Shown piece by piece: positions 1-5,927 of a stretch of DNA of 10,063 bases. Position numbers and translations under genes: made by a program. The DNA is taken from positions 1 through 10,063 of the forward strand of contig CAZROR010000066.1 of NCBI GenBank assembly GCA_964601765.1, in the 5' to 3' direction. Every line of letters starts with the position of its first letter. Within the stretch, counting starts at the first letter, position 1. The DNA is from SZUA-181 sp964601765 (GTDB lineage Bacteria > Pseudomonadota > Zetaproteobacteria > Mariprofundales > Mariprofundaceae). The notes under the pieces were generated by a model. It was given only the letters and a program-made list of their open reading frames with translations, made no database searches and was not told where the DNA came from.

Positions 1-49
1 CCGCCGTCGCCGTAAAATCCGGCGCAGACTTGCCTACCAGTACGCTCAT
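1..49 (-). CDS. Peroxiredoxin (AhpC/TSA family), N-terminal fragment cut by window edge
   Basis: Reading the minus strand from an ATG at 49-47 gives MSVLVGKSAPDFTATA before the window ends. This matches the usual N-terminus of 2-Cys peroxiredoxins of the AhpC/TSA type (M-S-V-L-V-G-K-x-A-P-D-F), thiol peroxidases that reduce hydrogen peroxide and organic hydroperoxides in the cytoplasm. A strong Shine-Dalgarno AAGGAG (complement of 58-63) lies 8 nt before the ATG, which supports the start. Only 16 codons are visible, so the catalytic cysteines cannot be checked and the gene symbol is left open. The gene diverges from gloB, which fits a shared stress-response neighbourhood. Confidence 0.72.
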   Translation of the reverse strand, partial: MSVLVGKSAPDFTATA

Positions 50-100
50 GTCGCTCACTCCTTGTTTTGTTACATGGATTGGAATTGAAGCGGAAACGCT

Positions 101-130
101 AGCAGGGCGCACTCCGATTTCCACCCTGCT
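101..130. repeat. Inverted repeat AGCAGGG-N16-CCCTGCT in the divergent intergenic region
   Basis: Two perfect 7-bp arms, AGCAGGG at 101-107 and CCCTGCT at 124-130, are separated by 16 bp, putting the arm centres 23 bp apart (about two helical turns). It lies in the 146-bp region between the divergent peroxiredoxin and gloB genes and could be an operator for either. A long-looped RNA hairpin or chance are alternatives. No known regulator consensus is recognised. The rest of 50-195 holds only the peroxiredoxin ribosome binding site and the possible gloB promoter. Confidence 0.35.
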
Positions 131-160
131 CCACACAAGGCCTTTCCCTGTGCCAAACAC

Positions 161-189
161 ATGCCATTCGCGAGGCGCCAGGGTATGAT
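161..189 (+). promoter_or_regulatory. Possible sigma70 promoter of gloB
   Basis: TATGAT at 184-189 matches the -10 consensus at five of six positions. ATGCCA at 161-166 matches the -35 consensus at four of six, with a 17-bp spacer. Transcription would start around 195-197, essentially on the gloB ATG at 196, so a transcript from here would be leaderless. The call rests on pattern matching only. Confidence 0.35.
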
Positions 190-195
190 CCATGC

Positions 196-978
196 ATGTG
201 GCATTACACACACCACGGCTTCACCATTCACCAGATTCCGGCCCTGAGCGACAACTATATCTACCTGATCGATACCCCGGAGACGCTGGCTGCGGTTGAT
301 CCGGCCGAGACCGAACCGGTTGAGCGGGCCTGCGAGTCCCTCGGACGCGGGCTTACGCATATCCTGAATACGCACCACCACTGGGATCACACCGGCGCCA
401 ACCTGACGCTGAAATCACACTACAACTGCCGTATTATCGGGGCCAAAACAGATGCCGCACGCATTCCGGGGCTGGATGATGCTGTATCCGAGGCGGTACC
501 TGTATCCCTGAATGGCAGGGCCATCCGCGTTCTGGAGGTGCCGGGGCATACGCGCGGCCATATCGCCTTTGTCCTGGGCGATGCGCTGTTCTGTGGTGAT
601 ACCCTGTTTGGTGCCGGTTGCGGCCGACTGTTTGAGGGAACACCCGAACAGATGTGGCACAGCCTGGGCAAGCTTGTGGAACTGCCTGCTGGTACGCGTT
701 TTTACTGCGCCCACGAATACACGCTGAATAACATCGCGTTTGCGCTGCGTATCGACCCCGACAACCCCGCCCTGCTGAAGCGAAAAGAGCGCACTGAGGC
801 ACTTCGTGCGGGCCGCACGCCAACCATTCCCGGCACCATTGGCGAAGAGTTGGCAACCAATCCGTTTCTACGTCCGCTGGACACCGGATTCCTGCATCAA
901 TATGCCCAGGCACATGCTATTGCAGAAGATGCAGTACGCGTATTCGCACACATTCGTGAGGCCCGTAACCACTGGTAA
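196..978 (+). CDS. gloB: Hydroxyacylglutathione hydrolase (glyoxalase II)
   Basis: The enzyme hydrolyses S-D-lactoylglutathione to D-lactate and glutathione, the second step of methylglyoxal detoxification in the cytoplasm. The 260-residue protein is close to the usual proteobacterial length of about 250. The metallo-beta-lactamase-fold metal ligands are visible: THHHWDH (59-65, with H60, H62, D64 and H65), H118 in PGHT, D135 in CGDTLF and H173 in CAHEYT. The family motif GCGRLFEG is at 141-148. The C-terminal glutathione-binding part follows, with NNIAFALRIDPDN (178-190) and TNPFLR (221-226). The ATG at 196 is the first in-frame ATG and adds about 11 residues before the conserved IPALSDNYIY. 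The only purine-rich stretch upstream is AGGG at 180-183, rather far away, and the predicted promoter would give a leaderless message. The next gene on this strand begins 50 bp downstream. Confidence 0.95.
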   Translation: MWHYTHHGFTIHQIPALSDNYIYLIDTPETLAAVDPAETEPVERACESLGRGLTHILNTHHHWDHTGANLTLKSHYNCRIIGAKTDAARIPGLDDAVSEAVPVSLNGRAIRVLEVPGHTRGHIAFVLGDALFCGDTLFGAGCGRLFEGTPEQMWHSLGKLVELPAGTRFYCAHEYTLNNIAFALRIDPDNPALLKRKERTEALRAGRTPTIPGTIGEELATNPFLRPLDTGFLHQYAQAHAIAEDAVRVFAHIREARNHW

Positions 979-1028
979 GCAGGTGGAATCCGGATACAAT
1001 CTGCCGCCTATTTCCGCGGAGGTAACGG

Positions 1029-1247
1029 ATGCCGATCTTTGAATATGCATGCGAGGACTGTGAAAAGACATTCGAAGCGCTGGTGCTGGATTCCGGAGAG
1101 GCAGTATCCTGTCCGAGCTGTAAAAGCATGCGCCTGCGCAAACTGATATCAGCCCATGCCGTGGGCCGGGCGCATGCCGCACCAGCCTGCGATACGCCGG
1201 CCTGTGGAGGCGATGCTCCCTGCGGCGCCTGCCCGGCGATGCAATAG
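1029..1247 (+). CDS. FmdB-family zinc-ribbon small protein
   Basis: This 72-residue protein starts MPIFEYACEDC, the signature of the FmdB/CxxC_CXXC_SSSS regulatory-protein family. Two CxxC knuckles (C8/C11 and C28/C31) form the predicted zinc ribbon. The family was named after a proposed regulator of formamidase expression in Methylophilus; its general role is unknown. A perfect GGAGGT at 1018-1023 lies 5 nt before the ATG. TACAAT at 995-1000 resembles a -10 box without a convincing -35, so the gene may have its own promoter or be read through from gloB. The Ala/Cys/Gly-rich tail holds four further cysteines (C54, C59, C65, C68). In many proteobacteria this family sits near aspS, but here an antiporter gene converges on it. 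Confidence 0.85.
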   Translation: MPIFEYACEDCEKTFEALVLDSGEAVSCPSCKSMRLRKLISAHAVGRAHAAPACDTPACGGDAPCGACPAMQ

Positions 1248-1254
1248 CTTCGCT

Positions 1255-1281
1255 TGCGCCCCGGGCTTCAGTCCCGGCGCA
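1255..1281. terminator. GC-rich hairpin between convergent genes, possible bidirectional terminator
   Basis: TGCGCCCCGGG at 1255-1265 can pair with CCCGGCGCA at 1273-1281, giving nine base pairs with a 2-nt bulge and a 7-nt loop. It starts 7 nt after the zinc-ribbon stop codon and overlaps the last codons of the converging antiporter gene. No T-tract follows on either strand, so it is not a classical intrinsic terminator. It could still slow polymerase or protect 3' ends. Confidence 0.35.
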
Positions 1282-2443
1282 GGCGGTCGGAAACCGCAAT
1301 TGGCGTCGGGTAGCGCATGACGATGATATAGGATGAAACAACAAAGCCAATGAGTGTGGCGGCCTCAATAAGATAGGCCGCGCGCGCACCGAGCACGCCT
1401 TGCGTCTGGGCCAGCACGGCGATCAGAAGCGAAAACTCGCTAATCTGTCCCAGGCGAATGCCAATCTCGCTCGCCCGTTCGTGGCTTTCGCCGGCACGCA
1501 CAAACATGCCCCTGAAAACCAGCGGTTTCACGGCAAGCAGACAGCTGGCGAGTACTGCTGCGGGCAAAAGCACATCCAGCAGTATGGGCAGATTGAAATC
1601 TGCACCCAGGGAAAAGAAAAACATGACAAGGAAAAAATCCCGCAGCGGTTTCAGGCTTTCCGCAATGAAGAGCGATACCGGGCTCGTGGCCAACGCAACA
1701 CCGGCAATAAAGGCACCGATCTCATGCGACAGGCCCAACGCAGATGCAAGCTGGGCCATGCCCAGACACCAGCCAATAGCCACAAGAAACATGTATTCAT
1801 GAATCTTGTCGAAACGCCTGAGCACCCGAATCAGTACATAGCGCTCAAAACCCCAGGCAAAAACAGCCAGGCCCGGGAGGGAAAGCACGAGCAGGCCGGC
1901 ATCGCCCCAGGCAAGCCCCGCCCCTGGTTGGGCCTGCAAAAACAGCAGGATAATGATCGCCACAACATCCTGCAGCAGTAGGATGCTGATCATCAGGTCA
2001 CCGGTACGCTGGTGGTGCAGCACAGTGGTCGGCAACAGCTTCAGGCCGAGGATGGTGCTCGAAAACATCATCGCAGCACCCACAACCAGGCACTCCTGAA
2101 GGGGGAAACCGAGCAGCAGACCTGCCACGAAGCCAACTGCCGCAAACACGAGTGAGCTGACGCCGGTGATCAGCGTGGTTTCCCGCACAAGCTGTACGAG
2201 CTTTTGTGGCGGCAGGTTGATACCGAGCAAAAACAACAGAAAGATGATGCCAATATGTGCCACCTCCCTGACAATTTCCGCATCGGAGACGAGCCCGAAC
2301 ACGGACGGTCCCAGCAAAATACCAAGCAGAATGTAGCTGACCAGCATTGCCTGGCGGGCATACAGGGCCAGCGTCGCCAGAATGGCGGCGCCCGTGAAAA
2401 TCAGGAACAGCGCGAAAATTACCGGATCGCCAAGGCCACTCAT
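1268..2443 (-). CDS. Kef-like monovalent cation/proton antiporter, membrane domain only (CPA2 family)
   Basis: The 391-residue protein is almost entirely hydrophobic and matches the Na+/H+ exchanger domain of the CPA2 family, with about a dozen inner-membrane helices. Family landmarks are LLGILLGPSVFG (39-50), FLLFLLGINL (68-77), the helix with QD at 158-159 in LLLQDVVAI (the ion-site region), HEIGAFIAGVALA (240-252), LKPLRDFF...FFFSLGADF (264-283) and LGQISEFSLLIA (331-342). It ends about 20 residues after the last helix, so it lacks the C-terminal RCK/TrkA-N domain through which KefB and KefC respond to glutathione adducts. Ion specificity (K+ or Na+) cannot be read from the sequence. The ATG at 2443 is the only plausible start: an in-frame TAG lies 18 nt upstream and the next Met is residue 33. 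No good ribosome binding site or promoter is visible. The gene lies downstream of the signalling operon on the same strand, after a terminator-like hairpin. Confidence 0.85.
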   Translation of the reverse strand: MSGLGDPVIFALFLIFTGAAILATLALYARQAMLVSYILLGILLGPSVFGLVSDAEIVREVAHIGIIFLLFLLGINLPPQKLVQLVRETTLITGVSSLVFAAVGFVAGLLLGFPLQECLVVGAAMMFSSTILGLKLLPTTVLHHQRTGDLMISILLLQDVVAIIILLFLQAQPGAGLAWGDAGLLVLSLPGLAVFAWGFERYVLIRVLRRFDKIHEYMFLVAIGWCLGMAQLASALGLSHEIGAFIAGVALATSPVSLFIAESLKPLRDFFLVMFFFSLGADFNLPILLDVLLPAAVLASCLLAVKPLVFRGMFVRAGESHERASEIGIRLGQISEFSLLIAVLAQTQGVLGARAAYLIEAATLIGFVVSSYIIVMRYPTPIAVSDRLRRD

Positions 2444-2458
2444 GGCCTGTATTAGGCC
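2444..2458 (-). repeat. Small inverted repeat abutting the antiporter start codon
   Basis: On the minus strand GGCCT-AATAC-AGGCC directly precedes the ATG: two 5-bp arms with a 5-nt loop. In mRNA it would form a short hairpin at the ribosome landing site, where no clear Shine-Dalgarno is present. It could dampen initiation or be an operator half-site pair, or arise by chance given its size. Confidence 0.25.
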
Positions 2459-2487
2459 CTACACTGGCCGGGCCGTCCACCTCTCAG

Positions 2488-2521
2488 AAAACCGGGCAGT
2501 TGGGAGTTACGACGGTGCCCG
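2488..2521 (-). terminator. Probable intrinsic terminator of the signalling operon
   Basis: On the minus strand CGGGCA (2521-2516) pairs perfectly with TGCCCG (2498-2493) across a 17-nt loop, followed after the final stem G by TTTT (2491-2488). It begins 5 nt after the stop codon of the GGDEF-EAL gene. The stem is only 6 bp, the loop long and the T-tract short, so termination may be partial and allow read-through into the antiporter gene. Confidence 0.42.
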
Positions 2522-2526
2522 AAATG

Positions 2527-5109
2527 CTACCATGTTCGCTTCAGCAGGGGCTCGATTTCCGCTGCCGGTAAAGGCTTGCTGAAATAATAGCCCTGCACCT
2601 CATCGCAACCATGTGCCTCCATAAAGCGAAGCTGCTCTTTTGTTTCAACACCTTCGGCAAGCACTTTCATATCCAGGTTGCGGGCCATGGCGATAATGGT
2701 TGCGGCAATCGCCGCATCCTGCTCGTCATCTGGCAGGCCACGGACAAAAGCCTGATCGATTTTCAATGTGTCCATGGCAAAGCGCTTCAAGTAGCTCAGT
2801 GATGAATAGCCGGTACCGAAATCATCCATGGCCAGCCTGAGTCCCAGGGCCTTGATATCATTCACCAGGCCGATTGCGGCCTCCGGGCTTTCCATCAGAC
2901 AGGTTTCAGTGAGCTCAAGTTCCAGCATATCTGGCTTCATATCAAAGGTATCAAGCACACTGCCCAGCACATTTAACAGGCCATCATCCTGCAACTGGCG
3001 GGCGGACAGATTCACAGCCATGCGCAAATCCAGTCCTTTTTTGCGCCACGCCAGCTGTTGCCGGCAGGCCTCTTCCAGCACCCAGCGCCCAATGGGGACG
3101 ATAAGGCCCGTTTCTTCTGCCACAGGAATAAACTCAAAAGGTGGCACCAGCCCCCGCTGTGGATGTCGCCAGCGGATCAGGGCCTCCACACCAATACAGC
3201 GCCTGCTCGCAAGGTCAATCTGGGGCTGGTAAAAAAGCAGGAACTGGCGCTGCTCCAGTGCAGCCTTCAGCCCCTCTTCCAGCCGCTGCCTGGCCTCCAC
3301 GGCCAGGGTCATCTCATGCGTGAAAAATTCGCACCTGTCCTTCCCTTCCTGCTTGGCGCGATGCAAAGCGATATCGGCCTGCTTCAGCAGTGTTTCTGCA
3401 TCGCGTCCATCATCCGGGTAAAGACTGCCGCCAACGCTGAACGTCACGCTGACCTCCCTGCCCTCAAGCGGCAGCGGTTCCTGCATCGCCGCCTGTATCT
3501 TTCTGGAAACGTCAAACACATCACGGGGTGATCTGATATCTGTCAGAATCACCACGAACTCATCGCCACCCAGGCGTGCCACCGTATCTTCTTCACGCAC
3601 ACATGTTTTCAGGTTGCCGGCAATCATTTGCAACAGCATGTCGCCAGCCGAGTGCCCCATCGTGTTATTGATTAGCTTGAAATTATCAAGATCAAAATAC
3701 AGCACACCGACCTTCCGCCCGTGCCGCTTCGCCTGGACAAGGGCCTGTTCAAGGCGCGCCTGAAACAAAGTTCGATTCGGCAGATTGGTCAGGGCATCAT
3801 AGTGTGCCAGGCGGTAGAGATAGGACTCAGAAAGCTTTTTCGTTGTGATATCGGTGAAATAGCCGATATAGTGTGTGGTTTCCCCTCTCTCGTCTCGTAC
3901 CGCCGTGATGGTTTCCCATTGCGGGTACACCTCACCGGACTTGCGCCGGTTCCACACCTCGCCCTGCCAGCAGCCAGTCTCGCGCAGACTTGTCCACAGG
4001 TTCTGATAAAAGGCCAGATCATGTCGGCCAGAGCGTACCAGCCGCGGATTCCGCCCTATCGCGTCCTCAGGTGTATAGCCCGTTATGTCTGTGAAGGCGT
4101 GATTGACATGCAAAATATTTGCTTTGCTGTCCGTGATGATGATTCCCATCGGGCTTTCACTAAACACTGTTGCAACCAACTCTATTTCCGCAGCTGTACT
4201 GCTGCGTTCAATGGCGATGGCCACAAGGCCAGCCATCATCTCCACCACCTTGAGCTCGAAAAGCTCCGGAGCCCGGCATATCCGGTAGTACATCGCAAAG
4301 GTGCCCAGCACGCGGCCCGATCTGTCACGGATGGGCTCAGACCAGCAGGCAGCCAGGCCATGCCGGATTGCAATGTCACTGCAATCTGCCCACAGTGGAT
4401 CGGTAGCAATATCGGAAACGATCACGCGCTCACCCCGAAAGGCCGCCGTACCACACGAGCCCACCCCTGGGCCAATTTCGATCCCGTGAATAGCGTCCGT
4501 ATAGGCAGCAGGCAGGCTTGGCGCTGCCCCACGCAGAAGGCGCTTACCCTCTGCATCCAGGAGCAGCACCGAGCCCAGCATCGACGGAATTTCTTTTTCC
4601 ACTTCCAGAATCATGCGGCCAAGCATATCTTCGAGATCGCTTTCTTTGCTCAGAAGCACCTCTATCAGCCGCTGTCGCAACCTTTCGAGTGTCCGTATCT
4701 CGACAAGCTCTGTGATATCGCTGGCCACGCCCGCAATGCGGTAAATACGCCCGGATTTGTCACGCACCGGGAAGGCCCGATCATGAATCCAGCGGGTAGT
4801 GCCATCCGGTCGCACAATGCGATACTTCTCATCGTATTCACCGCTGATCTGCTTTGTCGTAGCAGCCGCCAGGATGCCCTCACGATCACCTTCGTGAATG
4901 GCGGCTATCCAGTCCTGTGGCGCGGCATAGAGACTTTCGCAACTACGTCCCCAGATGTCTTCATATGCGGGGCTGACATAGAGCATTTGGCACTTGTCCG
5001 GCGTCGTCATCCAGAATACATCATGGATATTTTCTGCCAGCTGGCGAAAGTATTCATCATTGCCCAGAATCGCTTTGTTCGCTCTGCCTTTACCTTTACG
5101 CGCAGCCAT
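2527..5109 (-). CDS. Bifunctional-type c-di-GMP enzyme, PAS-GAF-PAS-GGDEF-EAL
   Basis: This 860-residue soluble protein has no visible membrane segment. Domains in order: PAS with PAC (about 17-135), short helical linker, GAF (about 155-302), second PAS with PAC (about 308-425), GGDEF (about 430-595) and EAL (about 606-858). The cyclase signature GGDEF is intact at 514-518, and an RxxD inhibitory site (REED, 505-508) sits the canonical five residues before it, so product feedback is expected. The phosphodiesterase domain keeps EAL (642-644), N700 and Q705 in NLSARQ, the ELTET glutamates (732-736), DDFGTG (762-767), KID (783-785), E819 in EGVET and QG (839-840). Both activities are therefore possible; the net direction cannot be read from sequence and may depend on ligands of the PAS and GAF domains. 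It is the last gene of the operon; its ATG shares one base with the preceding stop (TAATG). With no receiver or Hpt domain of its own, contact with the kinase system would be through protein binding or c-di-GMP. Confidence 0.93.
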   Translation of the reverse strand: MAARKGKGRANKAILGNDEYFRQLAENIHDVFWMTTPDKCQMLYVSPAYEDIWGRSCESLYAAPQDWIAAIHEGDREGILAAATTKQISGEYDEKYRIVRPDGTTRWIHDRAFPVRDKSGRIYRIAGVASDITELVEIRTLERLRQRLIEVLLSKESDLEDMLGRMILEVEKEIPSMLGSVLLLDAEGKRLLRGAAPSLPAAYTDAIHGIEIGPGVGSCGTAAFRGERVIVSDIATDPLWADCSDIAIRHGLAACWSEPIRDRSGRVLGTFAMYYRICRAPELFELKVVEMMAGLVAIAIERSSTAAEIELVATVFSESPMGIIITDSKANILHVNHAFTDITGYTPEDAIGRNPRLVRSGRHDLAFYQNLWTSLRETGCWQGEVWNRRKSGEVYPQWETITAVRDERGETTHYIGYFTDITTKKLSESYLYRLAHYDALTNLPNRTLFQARLEQALVQAKRHGRKVGVLYFDLDNFKLINNTMGHSAGDMLLQMIAGNLKTCVREEDTVARLGGDEFVVILTDIRSPRDVFDVSRKIQAAMQEPLPLEGREVSVTFSVGGSLYPDDGRDAETLLKQADIALHRAKQEGKDRCEFFTHEMTLAVEARQRLEEGLKAALEQRQFLLFYQPQIDLASRRCIGVEALIRWRHPQRGLVPPFEFIPVAEETGLIVPIGRWVLEEACRQQLAWRKKGLDLRMAVNLSARQLQDDGLLNVLGSVLDTFDMKPDMLELELTETCLMESPEAAIGLVNDIKALGLRLAMDDFGTGYSSLSYLKRFAMDTLKIDQAFVRGLPDDEQDAAIAATIIAMARNLDMKVLAEGVETKEQLRFMEAHGCDEVQGYYFSKPLPAAEIEPLLKRTW

Positions 5110-5552
5110 TACGCGTCTCCTGTCCCCCCTGTATCGCTTTCCTCGGCCTGACTCTCTGGCGGTTCAGGGCTACAGGAACGAAGCAGCTGTTCTGTACATA
5201 CTACAAGTTCCTGTCTGTTAACCGGTTTGGTTAAAACCGCCACGGCACCCGCATCGCGCGCCCTGCTCTTGGCATAGAAGTCATCCATTGCCGTGACCAC
5301 AATGACCGGAATATCACGTGTGGCCGCATTGGACTTCAGGTCTTTGAGCACATCAAAGCCGCTCACCTCCGGCATCATGAGATCAAGCAGAATCATATCC
5401 GGCCGAATCTCCTGGCTACGCACCACGGCCTCAGAGCCATCTGCAACCGTTACAATCTTCCTATCCCCTGCTTGCAGAATGTTTGCGAACAGAAAGCGAT
5501 TTACCGCCTCATCATCAACAACAAGGATGGTCTTCATCCCTTTTTCCAGCAT
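5109..5552 (-). CDS. Single-domain response regulator (CheY-like receiver) with acidic tail
   Basis: A complete receiver domain: acidic pocket D13, D14 and E15 in VVDDE, phosphoacceptor D57 in ILLDLMMPE, T87 in VVTAM and K109 in LTKPV. After the fold (about residue 125) comes a Pro/Glu/Ser/Gly-rich tail of roughly 22 residues with no recognisable output domain. It probably acts by protein-protein contact, as a phosphate sink or as a relay intermediate. The start is uncertain. GTG at 5555 directly follows the previous TAA. I chose ATG at 5552 because GGGG lies six bases before it. ATG at 5537 (MKTILVVDDE) would give the most typical N-terminus and has a GGA-rich stretch upstream. The stop overlaps the next gene's ATG by one base, suggesting coupled translation. 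Confidence 0.88.
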   Translation of the reverse strand: MLEKGMKTILVVDDEAVNRFLFANILQAGDRKIVTVADGSEAVVRSQEIRPDMILLDLMMPEVSGFDVLKDLKSNAATRDIPVIVVTAMDDFYAKSRARDAGAVAVLTKPVNRQELVVCTEQLLRSCSPEPPESQAEESDTGGTGDA

Positions 5553-5555
5553 CAC

Positions 5556-5927
5556 TTACCCCGCATCCAGGAGATAGGATGCAACCAGATCGGCAAAGGT
5601 GGCCACTCCGATGGGCTTCTCGATATATCCATCGAAGCCTGCGGCCAGCAGTTGTTCGCGCTCGCCCTTCATCGCACTGGCTGTCAGTGCCACAACCGGA
5701 ATACGGCGTGTGCGCTCATCTGCCTTGATGCGCCGCATCGCTTCGTCACCGTTCATCACAGGCATCCTGAGATCCATGAGAATGAGGTCTGGGTGCTCGG
5801 AAGCCGCTAGTGCAATAGCCTCTTCACCATTCGCCGCACTCAAAACCTCGTGACCTGCGAGTTCAAGTGCATCGCAGGCGAGCTGAAGGTTCAGTGCATT
5901 GTCATCTACTACAAGAATCCTGCTCAT
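5556..5927 (-). CDS. DivK-like single-domain response regulator
   Basis: The 123-residue protein is just a receiver domain. Conserved residues are D8 and D9 in VVDDN, phosphoacceptor D52 in ILMDLRMP, T82 in VALTASAMKG and K104 in YIEKPI. The combination of VDDN-x-LN near the start, IPVVALTASAMKGE and a GFDGYIEKPI end resembles DivK of Caulobacter, which binds histidine kinases allosterically and shuttles phosphate, and also resembles receivers attached to hybrid kinases. No output domain is present. The start is well supported: AGGAGGAG lies a few bases before the ATG, which overlaps the kinase stop as ATGA (5924-5927). Co-translation with the kinase suggests that it is the kinase's partner (inference). 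The orthology to DivK is by resemblance only. Confidence 0.9.
   Translation of the reverse strand: MSRILVVDDNALNLQLACDALELAGHEVLSAANGEEAIALAASEHPDLILMDLRMPVMNGDEAMRRIKADERTRRIPVVALTASAMKGEREQLLAAGFDGYIEKPIGVATFADLVASYLLDAG

Noticed and set aside
185..194. ATG codons at 185 and 192 as alternative gloB starts
   Set aside because: Both are out of frame with the conserved glyoxalase II reading frame.
70..390. A 106-codon minus-strand frame overlapping the gloB start
   Set aside because: It overlaps the conserved gloB N-terminus and the intergenic region, and the real minus-strand gene here starts at 49 with a strong ribosome site and a peroxiredoxin N-terminus.
434..913. A 159-codon minus-strand frame inside gloB
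   Set aside because: The plus-strand frame carries every glyoxalase II metal ligand; the antisense product is Arg/Pro/Cys-rich without family features.
1255..1281. The hairpin as a standard intrinsic terminator
   Set aside because: No T-tract follows on either strand, so it is listed only as a low-confidence terminator-like structure.
3721..5151. A 476-codon open frame on the plus strand opposite the GGDEF-EAL gene
   Set aside because: It lies wholly antisense to a gene with clear PAS, GAF and GGDEF motifs, shows no recognisable domain and has no good ribosome site. Long antisense frames are common opposite G+C-rich coding sequence.
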